NCBI RefSeq assembly: GCF_017315985.1
Contig: NZ_JAFLVR010000008.1
Coordinates: 62,839-126,838, forward strand
Reading direction: 5' to 3'
DNA from: Candidatus Enterococcus murrayae
GTDB lineage: Bacteria; Bacillota; Bacilli; Lactobacillales; Enterococcaceae
Length of the DNA stretch: 64,000 nucleotides
The notes beneath the pieces were generated by a model, which searched no databases, was not told the origin of the DNA, and saw nothing but the letters and a program-made list of their open reading frames with translations. Below, piece by piece: positions 54,032-62,473 of this stretch (its first letter is position 1; every line of letters begins with the position of its first letter). The translations under genes were made by a program, and so were the position numbers.

Positions 54032-55501
54032 ATGCAGCTAAGCAAACGTGAAACACAATTGATCGAATTGTTTATCAAACATGGGATGACACTTACCGCT
54101 CAAGAGTTAGCTGAATTTGCCAATGTTTCCACGAAAACGATCTACCGAACGATCAAAAAAATCAATGAAGCTTCGGACGTAGGGGAACTGATTTTAGCAG
54201 AAGTCGGCAAGGGGTTTCGTTTAGATTATGACAATTATTTAAAAGAAAGTGTCCGCAAGCGCGGAGAAAATACGGTCCAAGGTCCGTTGGAAAGAAGAAA
54301 TACGATTTTGCTGACCTTGTTATTCAAATCGCCGAAAAAGGTGCTGATCCAAGAGCTGTTCGCAGAGTACTATGTCAGCTCCACTGTGATTACGAATGAT
54401 TTGGTACGGATGACGGAGTTTCTGCTGGATTATCAGCTGGCGCTGATTCGCAAGGGGCAGAGGGTCTCAATCGAAGGGACGGAAAAGCATATTCGCAAGG
54501 CCGTCAATCATTTGATCAGTGCGAATCGGGTCTGGGAAGAGGACTTTTCCACCCAGCAAGAAAAAATCAGCTCCTATGATATCAACTTTATCACGTCCTT
54601 GTTGGAGTATATCGAGCGGAAATTGCAGAATGGGATCGCATATCCCTATAACAGCAATATCTTCTCTCATATCTATATTTTGATCAAGCGGGTGCGAGAA
54701 GGGGAGATCCACGCGGATACCTGCGCAGAATTACTGGACCCTGATGAGGAGGAATTGATCACGCAGTATGACCAGTTGTATCAGCTTTCTAAAATGGTGA
54801 TTACGAAGCTGAACCGCTACTTAGCGATCGTTTTGCCAGAAAGCGAGACCTTCTATCTATTCCAGTACTTGATTTCCTCGCGGATGGAAAAGGAACCGAT
54901 CAAATTGAATCGGAAATCCAAAGAGGCATTAGCGATCACCGATTTTTTTGCAACGGAAATGAGTCGTTTGATGGGAATGAAGGTCGATCAACAGCTGAAT
55001 CGCCAAGATCTGTATGAGCATATCGATCCATTATTGTATCGCTTAAAAAATGAGATCATCGTCAAAAATGATTTGCTGGGAGATATTAAGCTGGAATATC
55101 CAGAGGTTTTTCAACAGGTCCAGCAGGTCAGCCAAGCGGCGGAGGAAAAGTATCACTTAAATGAGATTTCTGAAGATGAGATCGGCTTTTTGACCTTATA
55201 TTTTGTGAAGTATAAGGAAATGATCCATTCAAAAAAACGGGTACTGATCATGTGCAGCAGCGGTGTAGGAACTTCGGAGCTGCTGAAGGTGAAGGTGCGA
55301 AAGGCTTTTCCTGAATTAGAGATCGTCGATGTTTTATCGGCACGGAAATTTACCAAGGCACCAGAGAACTATCAGAACATCGATCTGATTTTAACGACAG
55401 TTAATTTGACGATCGAAATGATGATCCCAACGATTTTAGTCAATTCAGTATTTACCAAACAGGATGAAAAAAGAGTGAAAGAGATGTTAGGAGAGATATA
55501 A
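54032..55501 (+). CDS. PRD-domain transcriptional regulator with EIIB-like domain
   Basis: A 489-residue PTS-controlled regulator. N-terminal HTH (LTAQELAEFANVSTKTIYRT near 20-39), a second HTH-like region near 95-150, two PRD-like helical regions, and a C-terminal EIIB-like domain with Cys408 in MCSSGVGTSEL. The usual C-terminal EIIA domain is missing; a free EIIA gene follows 1 bp later. MtlR/BglG-type proteins of this kind activate the adjacent PTS operon. ATG at 54032 after AAGGAGGTTGAC; a frame from 53867 crosses the promoter. Confidence 0.88.
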   Translation: MQLSKRETQLIELFIKHGMTLTAQELAEFANVSTKTIYRTIKKINEASDVGELILAEVGKGFRLDYDNYLKESVRKRGENTVQGPLERRNTILLTLLFKSPKKVLIQELFAEYYVSSTVITNDLVRMTEFLLDYQLALIRKGQRVSIEGTEKHIRKAVNHLISANRVWEEDFSTQQEKISSYDINFITSLLEYIERKLQNGIAYPYNSNIFSHIYILIKRVREGEIHADTCAELLDPDEEELITQYDQLYQLSKMVITKLNRYLAIVLPESETFYLFQYLISSRMEKEPIKLNRKSKEALAITDFFATEMSRLMGMKVDQQLNRQDLYEHIDPLLYRLKNEIIVKNDLLGDIKLEYPEVFQQVQQVSQAAEEKYHLNEISEDEIGFLTLYFVKYKEMIHSKKRVLIMCSSGVGTSELLKVKVRKAFPELEIVDVLSARKFTKAPENYQNIDLILTTVNLTIEMMIPTILVNSVFTKQDEKRVKEMLGEI

Positions 55502-55502
55502 G

Positions 55503-55997
55503 ATGACAGCAGAGCAAATGATGGATGATTTCAGTATCGCCGATGTGATTACTGAAGAGTTGATTCAACTAGAAATGAAAGCGAAAACAAAAGAAGAAGC
55601 GATTCACGAACTAACCCGCTTATTGATGGCGAATGGAGACATAGAAGATGAAGAGCTATTTGCCGCTGATGTGTTCCAGCGAGAAGCAGAAGGGATGACC
55701 GGCATTGGCAACAGTATCGCGATCCCTCATGGAAAATCAGACAGTGTGATCAAGACTTCGCTAGTCGTTGGGAAAGCGGGCACACCGATTGAATGGGAAT
55801 CACTGGATGAAGAGCCGGTTCGAGTGATTATCTTGTTCGCGGTTAAAAATACCGATGCGAACACAATGCATATCAAGCTGCTGCAAAAAGTCGCGATGCT
55901 TTTAGCCGATGAAGACTTTATCGAAAATATGGTCAACGCTCAAACAAAAGCAGAAATGATGGAATTGTTATCAAAGGATCCAATGGAAGAAGATTAA
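55503..55997 (+). CDS. PTS fructose-family EIIA component
   Basis: A 164-residue EIIA. The phosphorylated His76 is in SIAIPHGKSDSV, after the family pattern MTGIGNSIAIPH. Single-domain, encoded right after a PRD regulator that lacks its own EIIA; it can serve both transport and regulator control. Confidence 0.92.
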   Translation: MTAEQMMDDFSIADVITEELIQLEMKAKTKEEAIHELTRLLMANGDIEDEELFAADVFQREAEGMTGIGNSIAIPHGKSDSVIKTSLVVGKAGTPIEWESLDEEPVRVIILFAVKNTDANTMHIKLLQKVAMLLADEDFIENMVNAQTKAEMMELLSKDPMEED

Positions 55998-56016
55998 TAA
56001 GAAAATGGAGGAATAG

Positions 56017-56331
56017 ATGATGAAAATAGTTGGAGTTGCGGCATGTACGTCAGGAATCGCTCATACGTACATCGCTAAGCAAAAGTTGGAAAAGGCCGCC
56101 AAAGCATTGGGACATACTGTCCACATCGAAACGCAGGGAACGATCGGTACGGAAGATGAACTAACCATGGAAGAAATCAAGGCAGCCGATGTCGTCATTA
56201 TTGCAGCGGATATCAAGATCGGCGGCAAGGACCGTTTTGAAGGCAAAAAGGTGGTGGAAATCCCAACGAGTATGGTGATCAAGGCACCCAAAGGCCTAAT
56301 CAACAAAATTGAGGAGGAAGTAATGAAGTAA
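56017..56331 (+). CDS. PTS fructose-family EIIB component
   Basis: A 104-residue EIIB. Active Cys near residue 10 in VAACTSGIAHTYIAKQKLE. The C-terminal part AADVVIIAADIKIGGKDRF fits fructose-type EIIB. Two adjacent ATGs (56017, 56020); the second has the better spacing to GGAGG. The EIIC gene follows only after a 600-bp repeat array. Confidence 0.93.
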   Translation: MMKIVGVAACTSGIAHTYIAKQKLEKAAKALGHTVHIETQGTIGTEDELTMEEIKAADVVIIAADIKIGGKDRFEGKKVVEIPTSMVIKAPKGLINKIEEEVMK

Positions 56332-56335
56332 GTTT

Positions 56336-56932
56336 AAAAATAAGTATCCAAAGCAACACAGAATTATGTGCAATGAAGTTTAGAGGAATGGTATACGGCA
56401 TGAAAATAAGACTCATTTTTCGGTTTTAGAAAAATGAATACTTAAAAATGAATAAGGATGCCAGTTCCACTTTTCCCAGTTCGATTCGAAAAAAATAAGT
56501 ATCCAAAGAAACACAGAATTATGTGCAATGAAGTATAGAGGAATGGTATACGGCATGAAAATAGGACTAATTTTTCTGAGGAAAAATTAATTCCTTAATA
56601 TGAATAAGGATGCCAGTTCCACTTTTCCCAGTTCGATTCGAAAAAAAATAAGTATCCCAAGAAACACAGAATCATGTGCAATGAAGTATAGAGGAATGGT
56701 ATACGGCATGAAAATAAGACTCATTTTTCGGTTTTAGAAAAATGAATACTTAAAAATGAATAAGGATGCCAGTTCCACTTTTCCCAGTTCGATTCGAAAA
56801 AAAATAAGTATCCAAAGAAACACAGAATCATGTGCAATGAAGTTTAGAGGAATGGTATACGGCATGAAAATAAGACTCATTTTTCGGTTTTAGAAAAATG
56901 AATACTTAAAAATGAATAAGGAGATGAATAAA
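56336..56932 (+). repeat. Four tandem ~155-bp repeat units between EIIB and EIIC
   Basis: Four near-identical units begin at about 56340, 56495, 56648 and 56804 (ATAAGTATCC; periods 155, 153, 156). Each has CAATGAAGTTTAGAGGAATG, GTATACGGCATGAAAATA, a hairpin ATTTTTC...GAAAAAT, CTTAAAAATGAATAAGGATG and, in units 1-3, CCAGTTCCACTTTTCCCAGT. Unit 2 has a different hairpin loop and flanks (ATTTTTC-TGAG-GAAAAAT) but keeps the pairing. Unit 4 is cut at GAATAAGGAG, which forms the EIIC ribosome binding site. No ORF of note runs through it. Confidence 0.92.
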
Positions 56933-58018
56933 ATGTTTAAGAAGCTTCAATTGAAAAAGCATGCTTTGACGGCAATCTCGTACATGTTACCGGTTGTTGT
57001 TACGGCAGGGTTGTTGATCGCGATCGGAAACTTGACTGGTGGTGGGGTCATTGAGGATTACAAGGCCGCCTATTCGGTTCCAGATGCGTTAGTCTCACTT
57101 GGGGTATTGGGCATGGGATTGCTGGCACCAGTAATTTCAGGTGCGATCGCGTATTCAATTGCAGATCGTCCCGGGATTGGACCAGGGTTGTTCATGGGGT
57201 TGATCGCTAATTCCATCGGCGCTGGGTTCTTAGGCGGGATGTTAGGTGGTTATTTGGTTGGTTTCTTCGTACTGTTCCTAGTGAAAAACTTGAAGGTGCC
57301 AAAATGGGCACAAGGCCTGATGCCGATGATGATCGTACCGCTCTTATCTACTTTGATTATTGGGTTATTGATGTTCTTCGTCATTGGTGTGCCGATTGTT
57401 TGGGCAACAGAAGCTTTGACCGATTTCCTCGTTGGCTTGCAGGGCTCAGGCAAGTTCTTGTTTGGTTCGATTGTGGGTGGAATGGCGGCATTCGATTTTG
57501 GCGGGCCAGTCAACAAAGTAGCTTCGCTCTTTGCCGATGGTATGTTGCTGGAAGGTGTGCAAGAACCAGAAGCAGTGAAGGTTTTAGCTTCAATGGTACC
57601 GCCATTTGGTGTAACGATCTCTTGGGTTCTATCTAAAATCTTCCGTAAACCAAAATATTCAAAAGAAGAGCAGGACAATATCAAAATTGCTTTCCCAATG
57701 GGTCTTTGTATGATCACAGAGGGTGTCATTCCGATTGCGGCGGTTGATCCGTTACGCGTCATCCTATCGTGTACGGTAGGTGCGGCGATTGGTGGCGGCC
57801 TGAGCATGTCATGGGGTGTCGGTTCGCCGGTTCCTTCAGGCGGAGTCTTCATTATTCCAGCCATGACGGATCCGTTGAAATTCACGCTAGCCCTATTGAT
57901 TGGTTCGGCAGTGACTGGGATTTTATTATTCGCACTTAAGAGAGAACCAGTCGAAAATGATATCAAAGACGATGAAGAAGAGGAAGAGGTTGATTTTTCT
58001 TCAATCAAGATTTCATAG
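56933..58018 (+). CDS. PTS fructose-family EIIC membrane component
   Basis: A 361-residue permease domain of the fructose family. Multiple hydrophobic segments; RPGIGPGLFMGLIANSIGAG near 77-96 and a PVNKVASLFADGML stretch near 190 are typical. ATG at 56933 is chosen since AAGGAG (56918-56923) is 9 bases upstream; ATGs at 56912 and 56924 overlap or touch it. The C-terminus is an acidic tail (DDEEEEEVDF). Needs the EIIA and EIIB encoded separately upstream. Confidence 0.92.
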   Translation: MFKKLQLKKHALTAISYMLPVVVTAGLLIAIGNLTGGGVIEDYKAAYSVPDALVSLGVLGMGLLAPVISGAIAYSIADRPGIGPGLFMGLIANSIGAGFLGGMLGGYLVGFFVLFLVKNLKVPKWAQGLMPMMIVPLLSTLIIGLLMFFVIGVPIVWATEALTDFLVGLQGSGKFLFGSIVGGMAAFDFGGPVNKVASLFADGMLLEGVQEPEAVKVLASMVPPFGVTISWVLSKIFRKPKYSKEEQDNIKIAFPMGLCMITEGVIPIAAVDPLRVILSCTVGAAIGGGLSMSWGVGSPVPSGGVFIIPAMTDPLKFTLALLIGSAVTGILLFALKREPVENDIKDDEEEEEVDFSSIKIS

Positions 58019-58043
58019 GACTGGATTAGGAGGAAGTCATTAG

Positions 58044-58895
58044 ATGTATGTTTCGATGAAAGAAATGCTGCAAAAAGCCAATCGTGAAAAGTATGCCGTG
58101 ATGGCGATCAACTGCTTCAATCTGGAAACGGCTAAGGCTGTGATTGAAGCGGCAGAAGAAATGCGATCTCCCATCATTGTCGATCTGCTGCAGGATCATT
58201 TGCAGGATCATTTGGCTATTCGTTATCTGACCCAACCGATCATCCGAATGGCGAATAATGCTAAAGTCGATGTCGCGATCAACCTGGATCACGGTCAAGA
58301 TGTCGCGTTTGTTAAGCAGTGTCTGCATGAAGGGTTTTCCAGTGTCATGATGGATGCCTCCATGTATCCGTTGGAAGAAAATATTCGGATCACGAAGGCA
58401 ATGGTGGAATTAGCGCAGGTTTATAGTGCCAGTGTCGAAGCTGAGGTAGGCGATATGGGTGCTGTAGCCGGTGATCATTTTACTAATGATGAGATGTACA
58501 CCGATCCGGATGATGCGATTCGCTTCATTCAAGAGACTGGCGTTGATTGTCTGGCACTGTCTTATGGCTCAAGTCATGGGGATTATCCAGAAGGGTACGT
58601 ACCGGATTTTCGTTTCGATATTGTAGAAAAAATCAAGGCGGCGACCAATCTGCCCCTCGTGTTGCACGGCGGATCGGGTGCTGGAGAGAAAAATATTCTC
58701 CGTTCGATCGAGTTAGGGATCAATAAAATCAATGTTGGTTCGGATTTTATGAAGGCTCAGAAGGCCGAAGTCCAAAGGCAATTAAAGGACAATCCAGAGG
58801 TGGATTATCCAACGCTTGTTCATCAAACGATGGCAGCAGGAAAAGAAGTAGTCAAACGGTATATCGAACTTTCGGGTTCTAAAAATAAAGCATAA
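58044..58895 (+). CDS. Class II ketose-bisphosphate aldolase (first)
   Basis: A 283-residue zinc aldolase of the fructose/tagatose-bisphosphate family. Zn/catalytic residues in NLDHGQD near 81 (Asp-His), YGSSHGDYPEG near 175 and VLHGGSGAGEKN near 204. It cleaves a ketose (bis)phosphate to DHAP and an aldehyde. AGGAGGAAGTCATTAG precedes the ATG. It is a paralogue of the next gene, not an identical copy. Confidence 0.9.
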   Translation: MYVSMKEMLQKANREKYAVMAINCFNLETAKAVIEAAEEMRSPIIVDLLQDHLQDHLAIRYLTQPIIRMANNAKVDVAINLDHGQDVAFVKQCLHEGFSSVMMDASMYPLEENIRITKAMVELAQVYSASVEAEVGDMGAVAGDHFTNDEMYTDPDDAIRFIQETGVDCLALSYGSSHGDYPEGYVPDFRFDIVEKIKAATNLPLVLHGGSGAGEKNILRSIELGINKINVGSDFMKAQKAEVQRQLKDNPEVDYPTLVHQTMAAGKEVVKRYIELSGSKNKA

Positions 58896-58913
58896 GAATG
58901 GAGATCAAGTCAA

Positions 58914-59813
58914 ATGTTAATTAATATGAAGCAAATGTTAGAAATCGCCAAGGAAAACAAATTCGCCGTAGGAGCCTTCAATGTCGCTGACAGCAATTTC
59001 TTACGTGTCGTCATTGAAGCAGCAGAAGAAAATGATGCGCCGGCAATCATCGCGGTTCACCCAACAGAATTAGATTTCACGAAAGATGAATTTTTCCAAT
59101 ACGCAGTGTCTCGTGCGAAAAATAGTTCCGTGCCATTTGTTATTCACATGGACCACGGAGACAGCTTAGCCAGCATCATGCGCGCTGTCCACTGCGGATT
59201 CAGCTCTGTTATGATCGACGGTTCATTACTGCCGTTTGAAGAAAATATCGCGATCACCAAAGAAGTCGTGGATGTTTGTCACAAGATCGGTGTTTCAGTC
59301 GAAGGGGAATTAGGAACGATCGGCAATACCGGAACTTCCGTTGAGGGCGGCGTATCAGAAGTCATCTACACAAAACCAGAAGATGCGGCAGAATTTATCG
59401 AAAAAACTGGAATCGACACATTGGCAGTCGCGATCGGAACAGCTCATGGAATTTATCCAAAAGACATCAAGCCTGAGTTGAAAATGGACGTATTGGAAGA
59501 TATCAAAGGCAGAGTCGACATCCCATTGGTTCTTCATGGCGGGTCAGCCAATCCAGATGAAGAAATCGCCAAAGCGGTCCAAATTGGGATTCAAAAGGTC
59601 AATATTTCCTCCGACTACAAGTATGCCTTCTACAAAAAATGTCGCGAGATTCTTTCAACAACGGAATTGTGGGACCCAAATGCGATCTATCCAGAATGTA
59701 TCGATGCAGCCAAAGCAGTCGTAAAACAAAAGATGGAGTTGTTCAACTCGATCGGTCAAGCAGCGGTTTATCGCAAAGAAAATGTTCAGCCTTGGAGACA
59801 AGAGCAAAATTAA
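58914..59813 (+). CDS. Class II ketose-bisphosphate aldolase (second)
   Basis: A 299-residue class II aldolase. HMDHGDSLAS near 80, AIGTAHGIYPKD near 173 and VLHGGSANPDEE near 205 carry the metal and catalytic residues. It resembles the first aldolase in fold but differs in the pocket loops (e.g. GNTGTSVEGGV near 140), so the two may act on different ketose phosphates. A terminator follows the stop. Confidence 0.9.
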   Translation: MLINMKQMLEIAKENKFAVGAFNVADSNFLRVVIEAAEENDAPAIIAVHPTELDFTKDEFFQYAVSRAKNSSVPFVIHMDHGDSLASIMRAVHCGFSSVMIDGSLLPFEENIAITKEVVDVCHKIGVSVEGELGTIGNTGTSVEGGVSEVIYTKPEDAAEFIEKTGIDTLAVAIGTAHGIYPKDIKPELKMDVLEDIKGRVDIPLVLHGGSANPDEEIAKAVQIGIQKVNISSDYKYAFYKKCREILSTTELWDPNAIYPECIDAAKAVVKQKMELFNSIGQAAVYRKENVQPWRQEQN

Positions 59814-59820
59814 TCGATGG

Positions 59821-59849
59821 GGCCAAGGGATTTTCCCTTGGCGCTTTTT
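59821..59849 (+). terminator. Terminator between the second aldolase and ROK kinase
   Basis: GCCAAGGGA and TCCCTTGGC with a 3-base loop, then GCTTTTTG. Partial read-through to the ROK gene is likely. Confidence 0.75.
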
Positions 59850-59866
59850 GTTAGGAGGAAAACCTA

Positions 59867-60748
59867 TTGTATGGAGGAATTGAAGCAGGCGGCACAAAAT
59901 TTATTTGTGCTGTGGCAGACGAAAAGCTGCGCATAATAGAAAAAATCAGTATAGCGACAACTGATCCGCAAACGACCTTCAACCAAGTGTTTGCTTTTTT
60001 TGACCAGTATCCCATTGATGCGCTAGGAATCGGTTCTTTTGGACCAATCGGAATTCAGCCGAGCCAAGAAAATTACGGTCATATCTTAGCAACGCCTAAA
60101 GAGGGCTGGACGAATGTGGACCTTCTTGGCCAGCTGAAGCAGCGCTACAAAGTACCTATCGGTTGGACAACCGATGTGAACGCAGCAGCCTTTGGAGAGA
60201 TAAAACGCGGAGCGGCACAGGGAAAACGGAGCTGTATTTATTTAACGATCGGTACTGGGATCGGCGGTGGTGTCGTGATGGATGAAGCGGTTTTTCAAGG
60301 CATCAGCCATCCTGAAATGGGGCACCTTTTTATCAAGCGCGATCCAGAGGACACGTATCAGGGAACCTGTCCCTACCACAAAGATTGCTTGGAGGGGCTA
60401 GCTGCCGGCCCAGCATTAGCAGCAAGAAGCGGAATCAAGGGAGAAGACCTGCCGCTGGATCATCCGATTTGGGACCTGCAGGCGAACTATCTGGCTCAGG
60501 CGTTGATGACGTATACCTTAGTTTTAGCACCAGAGGTCATTGTCTTAGGCGGCGGTGTGATGAATCAGAATCATCTGCTTAAAAAAATCCAGCAGCAATT
60601 CACTGAATTAATGGCGGGCTATACGGAGACTCCGCCAGTCGAAGAATATATCATTCGTTGGGGATTGCCGAATGAAAGCGGCGTGATCGGGACACTGCTG
60701 CTGGCACAAAAGGAACTAGAAGACAAAAAGAATCGCAGTCTTTCGTAA
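59867..60748 (+). CDS. ROK-family sugar kinase (fructokinase type)
   Basis: A 293-residue ROK kinase. N-terminal ATP site GIEAGGTKFICAVAD; GTGIGGGVVMD near 127; zinc-binding stretch with HPEMGH near 143 and CPYHKDCLEGL near 165. ROK fructokinases phosphorylate fructose or mannose. TTG start at 59867 after AGGAGGAAAACC. Its place after the fructose-type PTS operon suggests use on the free sugar. Confidence 0.88.
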   Translation: MYGGIEAGGTKFICAVADEKLRIIEKISIATTDPQTTFNQVFAFFDQYPIDALGIGSFGPIGIQPSQENYGHILATPKEGWTNVDLLGQLKQRYKVPIGWTTDVNAAAFGEIKRGAAQGKRSCIYLTIGTGIGGGVVMDEAVFQGISHPEMGHLFIKRDPEDTYQGTCPYHKDCLEGLAAGPALAARSGIKGEDLPLDHPIWDLQANYLAQALMTYTLVLAPEVIVLGGGVMNQNHLLKKIQQQFTELMAGYTETPPVEEYIIRWGLPNESGVIGTLLLAQKELEDKKNRSLS

Positions 60749-60776
60749 ATGAAGGGCTGCGATTCTTTTTGTCTTC
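60719..60776. terminator. Long bidirectional terminator overlapping the ROK gene end
   Basis: GAAGACAAAAAGAATCGCAG (about 60719-60738) and its exact reverse complement (about 60757-60776) form a 20-bp perfect stem. The C-terminal residues of the kinase (EDKKNRSLS) are encoded in the left arm. It also serves the convergent bioY gene. Confidence 0.88.
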
Positions 60777-60781
60777 GTTAC

Positions 60782-61333
60782 TTAGCGATACACCAAATGG
60801 GTAAAGGGCAATCTTTTACCAAGCAGGACACCTAAGTACCCAGCAGCCAACGCTTTGATCAGCCCCGGCAGGATAAAGGGGATCATGCCTGCTGAAAATG
60901 CCGCGTTCCACGGCAGACTGCCGCCAAATTTTAGCCATAATGATCCGAAGAATAAGGTAATGAAGGCGCCGATCACGTTCGCGAAGATCGACCAAAAATA
61001 ATTGAAACGGGTTCTTTCGATGATTAAGCCGGTGAAATAGGCTTGGAAAATAAATCCGACTAAAAATCCGCCTGTGGGTCCGAAGTAGTTGGCGATTCCA
61101 GCGGCACCGCCGGCTAAGACCGGCAAGCCGATCATTCCCATCAATAAATAGATCGCAACCGCGAGGGTTCCTGTTTTTTTACCTAGGATGGTCACAACAA
61201 AGCCGACAGCGAAGGTCTGCAAGGTTAGTGGGATAGGCCCAAATGGAATGGTGAACTGGGCTAAAATGCTGATAACTGCCGCAAATAATCCGGCTAAAAC
61301 AATTTCTCGACTGCTTAATTTCAATAGACTCAC
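60782..61333 (-). CDS. bioY: BioY biotin transporter substrate-binding subunit
   Basis: A 183-residue membrane protein with about six hydrophobic segments. PIPLTLQTFAVGFVVTILGK near 31-50 and FGPTGGFLVGFIFQAYFTG near 84 are diagnostic for BioY. It imports biotin alone or with a shared ECF module encoded elsewhere. GAGTGAGTC lies upstream. Control by BirA is suggested by the operators upstream. Confidence 0.93.
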   Translation of the reverse strand: MSLLKLSSREIVLAGLFAAVISILAQFTIPFGPIPLTLQTFAVGFVVTILGKKTGTLAVAIYLLMGMIGLPVLAGGAAGIANYFGPTGGFLVGFIFQAYFTGLIIERTRFNYFWSIFANVIGAFITLFFGSLWLKFGGSLPWNAAFSAGMIPFILPGLIKALAAGYLGVLLGKRLPFTHLVYR

Positions 61334-61339
61334 TCTTTC

Positions 61340-61399
61340 GTTAACAATGTATTTTATTTTGGTTAACGAAAGTATACTTGATGGTTAACGAGATGTAAA
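61340..61399 (-). promoter_or_regulatory. bioY promoter with three GTTAAC (BirA-like) boxes
   Basis: On the minus strand, TTTACA (61394-61399), a 17-bp spacer and TATACT (61371-61376) form a promoter. GTTAAC occurs at 61340-61345, 61362-61367 and 61384-61389, each 22 bp apart, one in the spacer and one just downstream of -10. Firmicute BirA sites pair such half-sites about this far apart. Confidence 0.65.
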
Positions 61400-61430
61400 G
61401 AAAAAAATGGTACCTAGTAGAACAAAGTAG

Positions 61431-61486
61431 TTGACAAAATAGCTACTTAGTTTTACAGTATAGTCGTACTTAATAATACATAGTAC
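61431..61486 (+). promoter_or_regulatory. Promoter and PadR-type operator of the ABC exporter operon
   Basis: TTGACA (61431-61436), a 17-bp spacer and TACAGT (61454-61459). GTACT (61466-61470) and AGTAC (61482-61486) form a spaced inverted repeat that would suit the PadR protein encoded in the operon. Confidence 0.5.
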
Positions 61487-61546
61487 TGGAGAGCTAGCCA
61501 AATGGAAAACGATGATAGGTTTGAAAATAAAAAGGGAGTGAGCAAG

Positions 61547-62473
61547 ATGCAGGATGTAATTGATGTTGTTGATTTGGAAAAAGCTTTTTCTGATCACAAG
61601 GTTTTAGATAAAATCAGCTTTCACGTACCAACGGGAAGTATTTTTGCTTTATTGGGAACGAATGGCTCAGGGAAAACCACCACCGTTAAGATGATGACTA
61701 CTTTACTGAAGCCGGATAAAGGAAGTATTACGATCGCTGGTTTAAATATTATGGAGCGGCCGCTGGAGGTTCAAAAGGAATTTAGCTTGACTGGCCAATT
61801 TGCTGCAGTAGATGAGGTATTAACGGGACGGGAAAATTTAGTTTTAATCGCAAAGCTTCGTCATATGAAAAATTACTCGCAAAAGATCGATGAGCTGTTA
61901 ACTGAGTTTGATCTGCAAGAAGCAGCCGATCGTCCGACTCAAACTTATTCTGGCGGAATGCGCCGCAAGCTGGATTTAGCGATGAGTTTGATCGATCCGC
62001 CAAAGATTCTTTTCCTGGATGAACCAACGACTGGCTTAGATCCGCAGGCGCGAGCGGCCCTTTGGCAAATGATTCGAGCACTGAAAAAGGCGGGTGTGAC
62101 GATTTTTCTGACGACACAGTATTTAGAAGAAGCGGAACAATTAGCGGACACAGTAGCCATTTTGAATCAGGGGAAAATCGCGATTCAGGGGACTGTCGCC
62201 GAAGTGAAGAAGCATTTGCCAAAGGAAACGCTGGAGTTGACCTTCGCGGATGAGGAAACATTAGCCGCTGCTGAAGGACTTGTTGGCGGAAAGATTAATA
62301 AGGAGCTGTTGGCGCTCAATGTCGCTACGAACAGCAATGTTGAAAAAATCACCCAGGTCCTGAATCAATTGCAGGAAGCGAAGCTTGAGGTTTTGACCTT
62401 TACGCAAAAGCAAGCGTCATTGGATGATGTTTTCTTTATGGTTGTAGAAAATCGAGAGGAGGAAGAAAAATGA
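61547..62473 (+). CDS. ABC exporter ATPase (DrrA-like)
   Basis: A 308-residue ATPase. Walker A GTNGSGKTT near 38, signature YSGGMRRK near 137, Walker B ILFLDEPTTGLD near 156, and a DrrA-type C-terminal part. ATG at 61547 follows AAAGGGAGTGAGCAAG; a frame from 61502 lacks domain content. It should power the permease that follows in drug or lipid export. Confidence 0.9.
   Translation: MQDVIDVVDLEKAFSDHKVLDKISFHVPTGSIFALLGTNGSGKTTTVKMMTTLLKPDKGSITIAGLNIMERPLEVQKEFSLTGQFAAVDEVLTGRENLVLIAKLRHMKNYSQKIDELLTEFDLQEAADRPTQTYSGGMRRKLDLAMSLIDPPKILFLDEPTTGLDPQARAALWQMIRALKKAGVTIFLTTQYLEEAEQLADTVAILNQGKIAIQGTVAEVKKHLPKETLELTFADEETLAAAEGLVGGKINKELLALNVATNSNVEKITQVLNQLQEAKLEVLTFTQKQASLDDVFFMVVENREEEEK

Noticed and set aside
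56336-56932. CRISPR array
   Set aside because: Units are about 155 bp and repeat along their whole length; there are no short repeats with unique spacers and no cas genes.
57250-58008. 252-aa ORF antisense to EIIC
   Set aside because: Antisense shadow of a clear PTS permease; no promoter or ribosome binding site.
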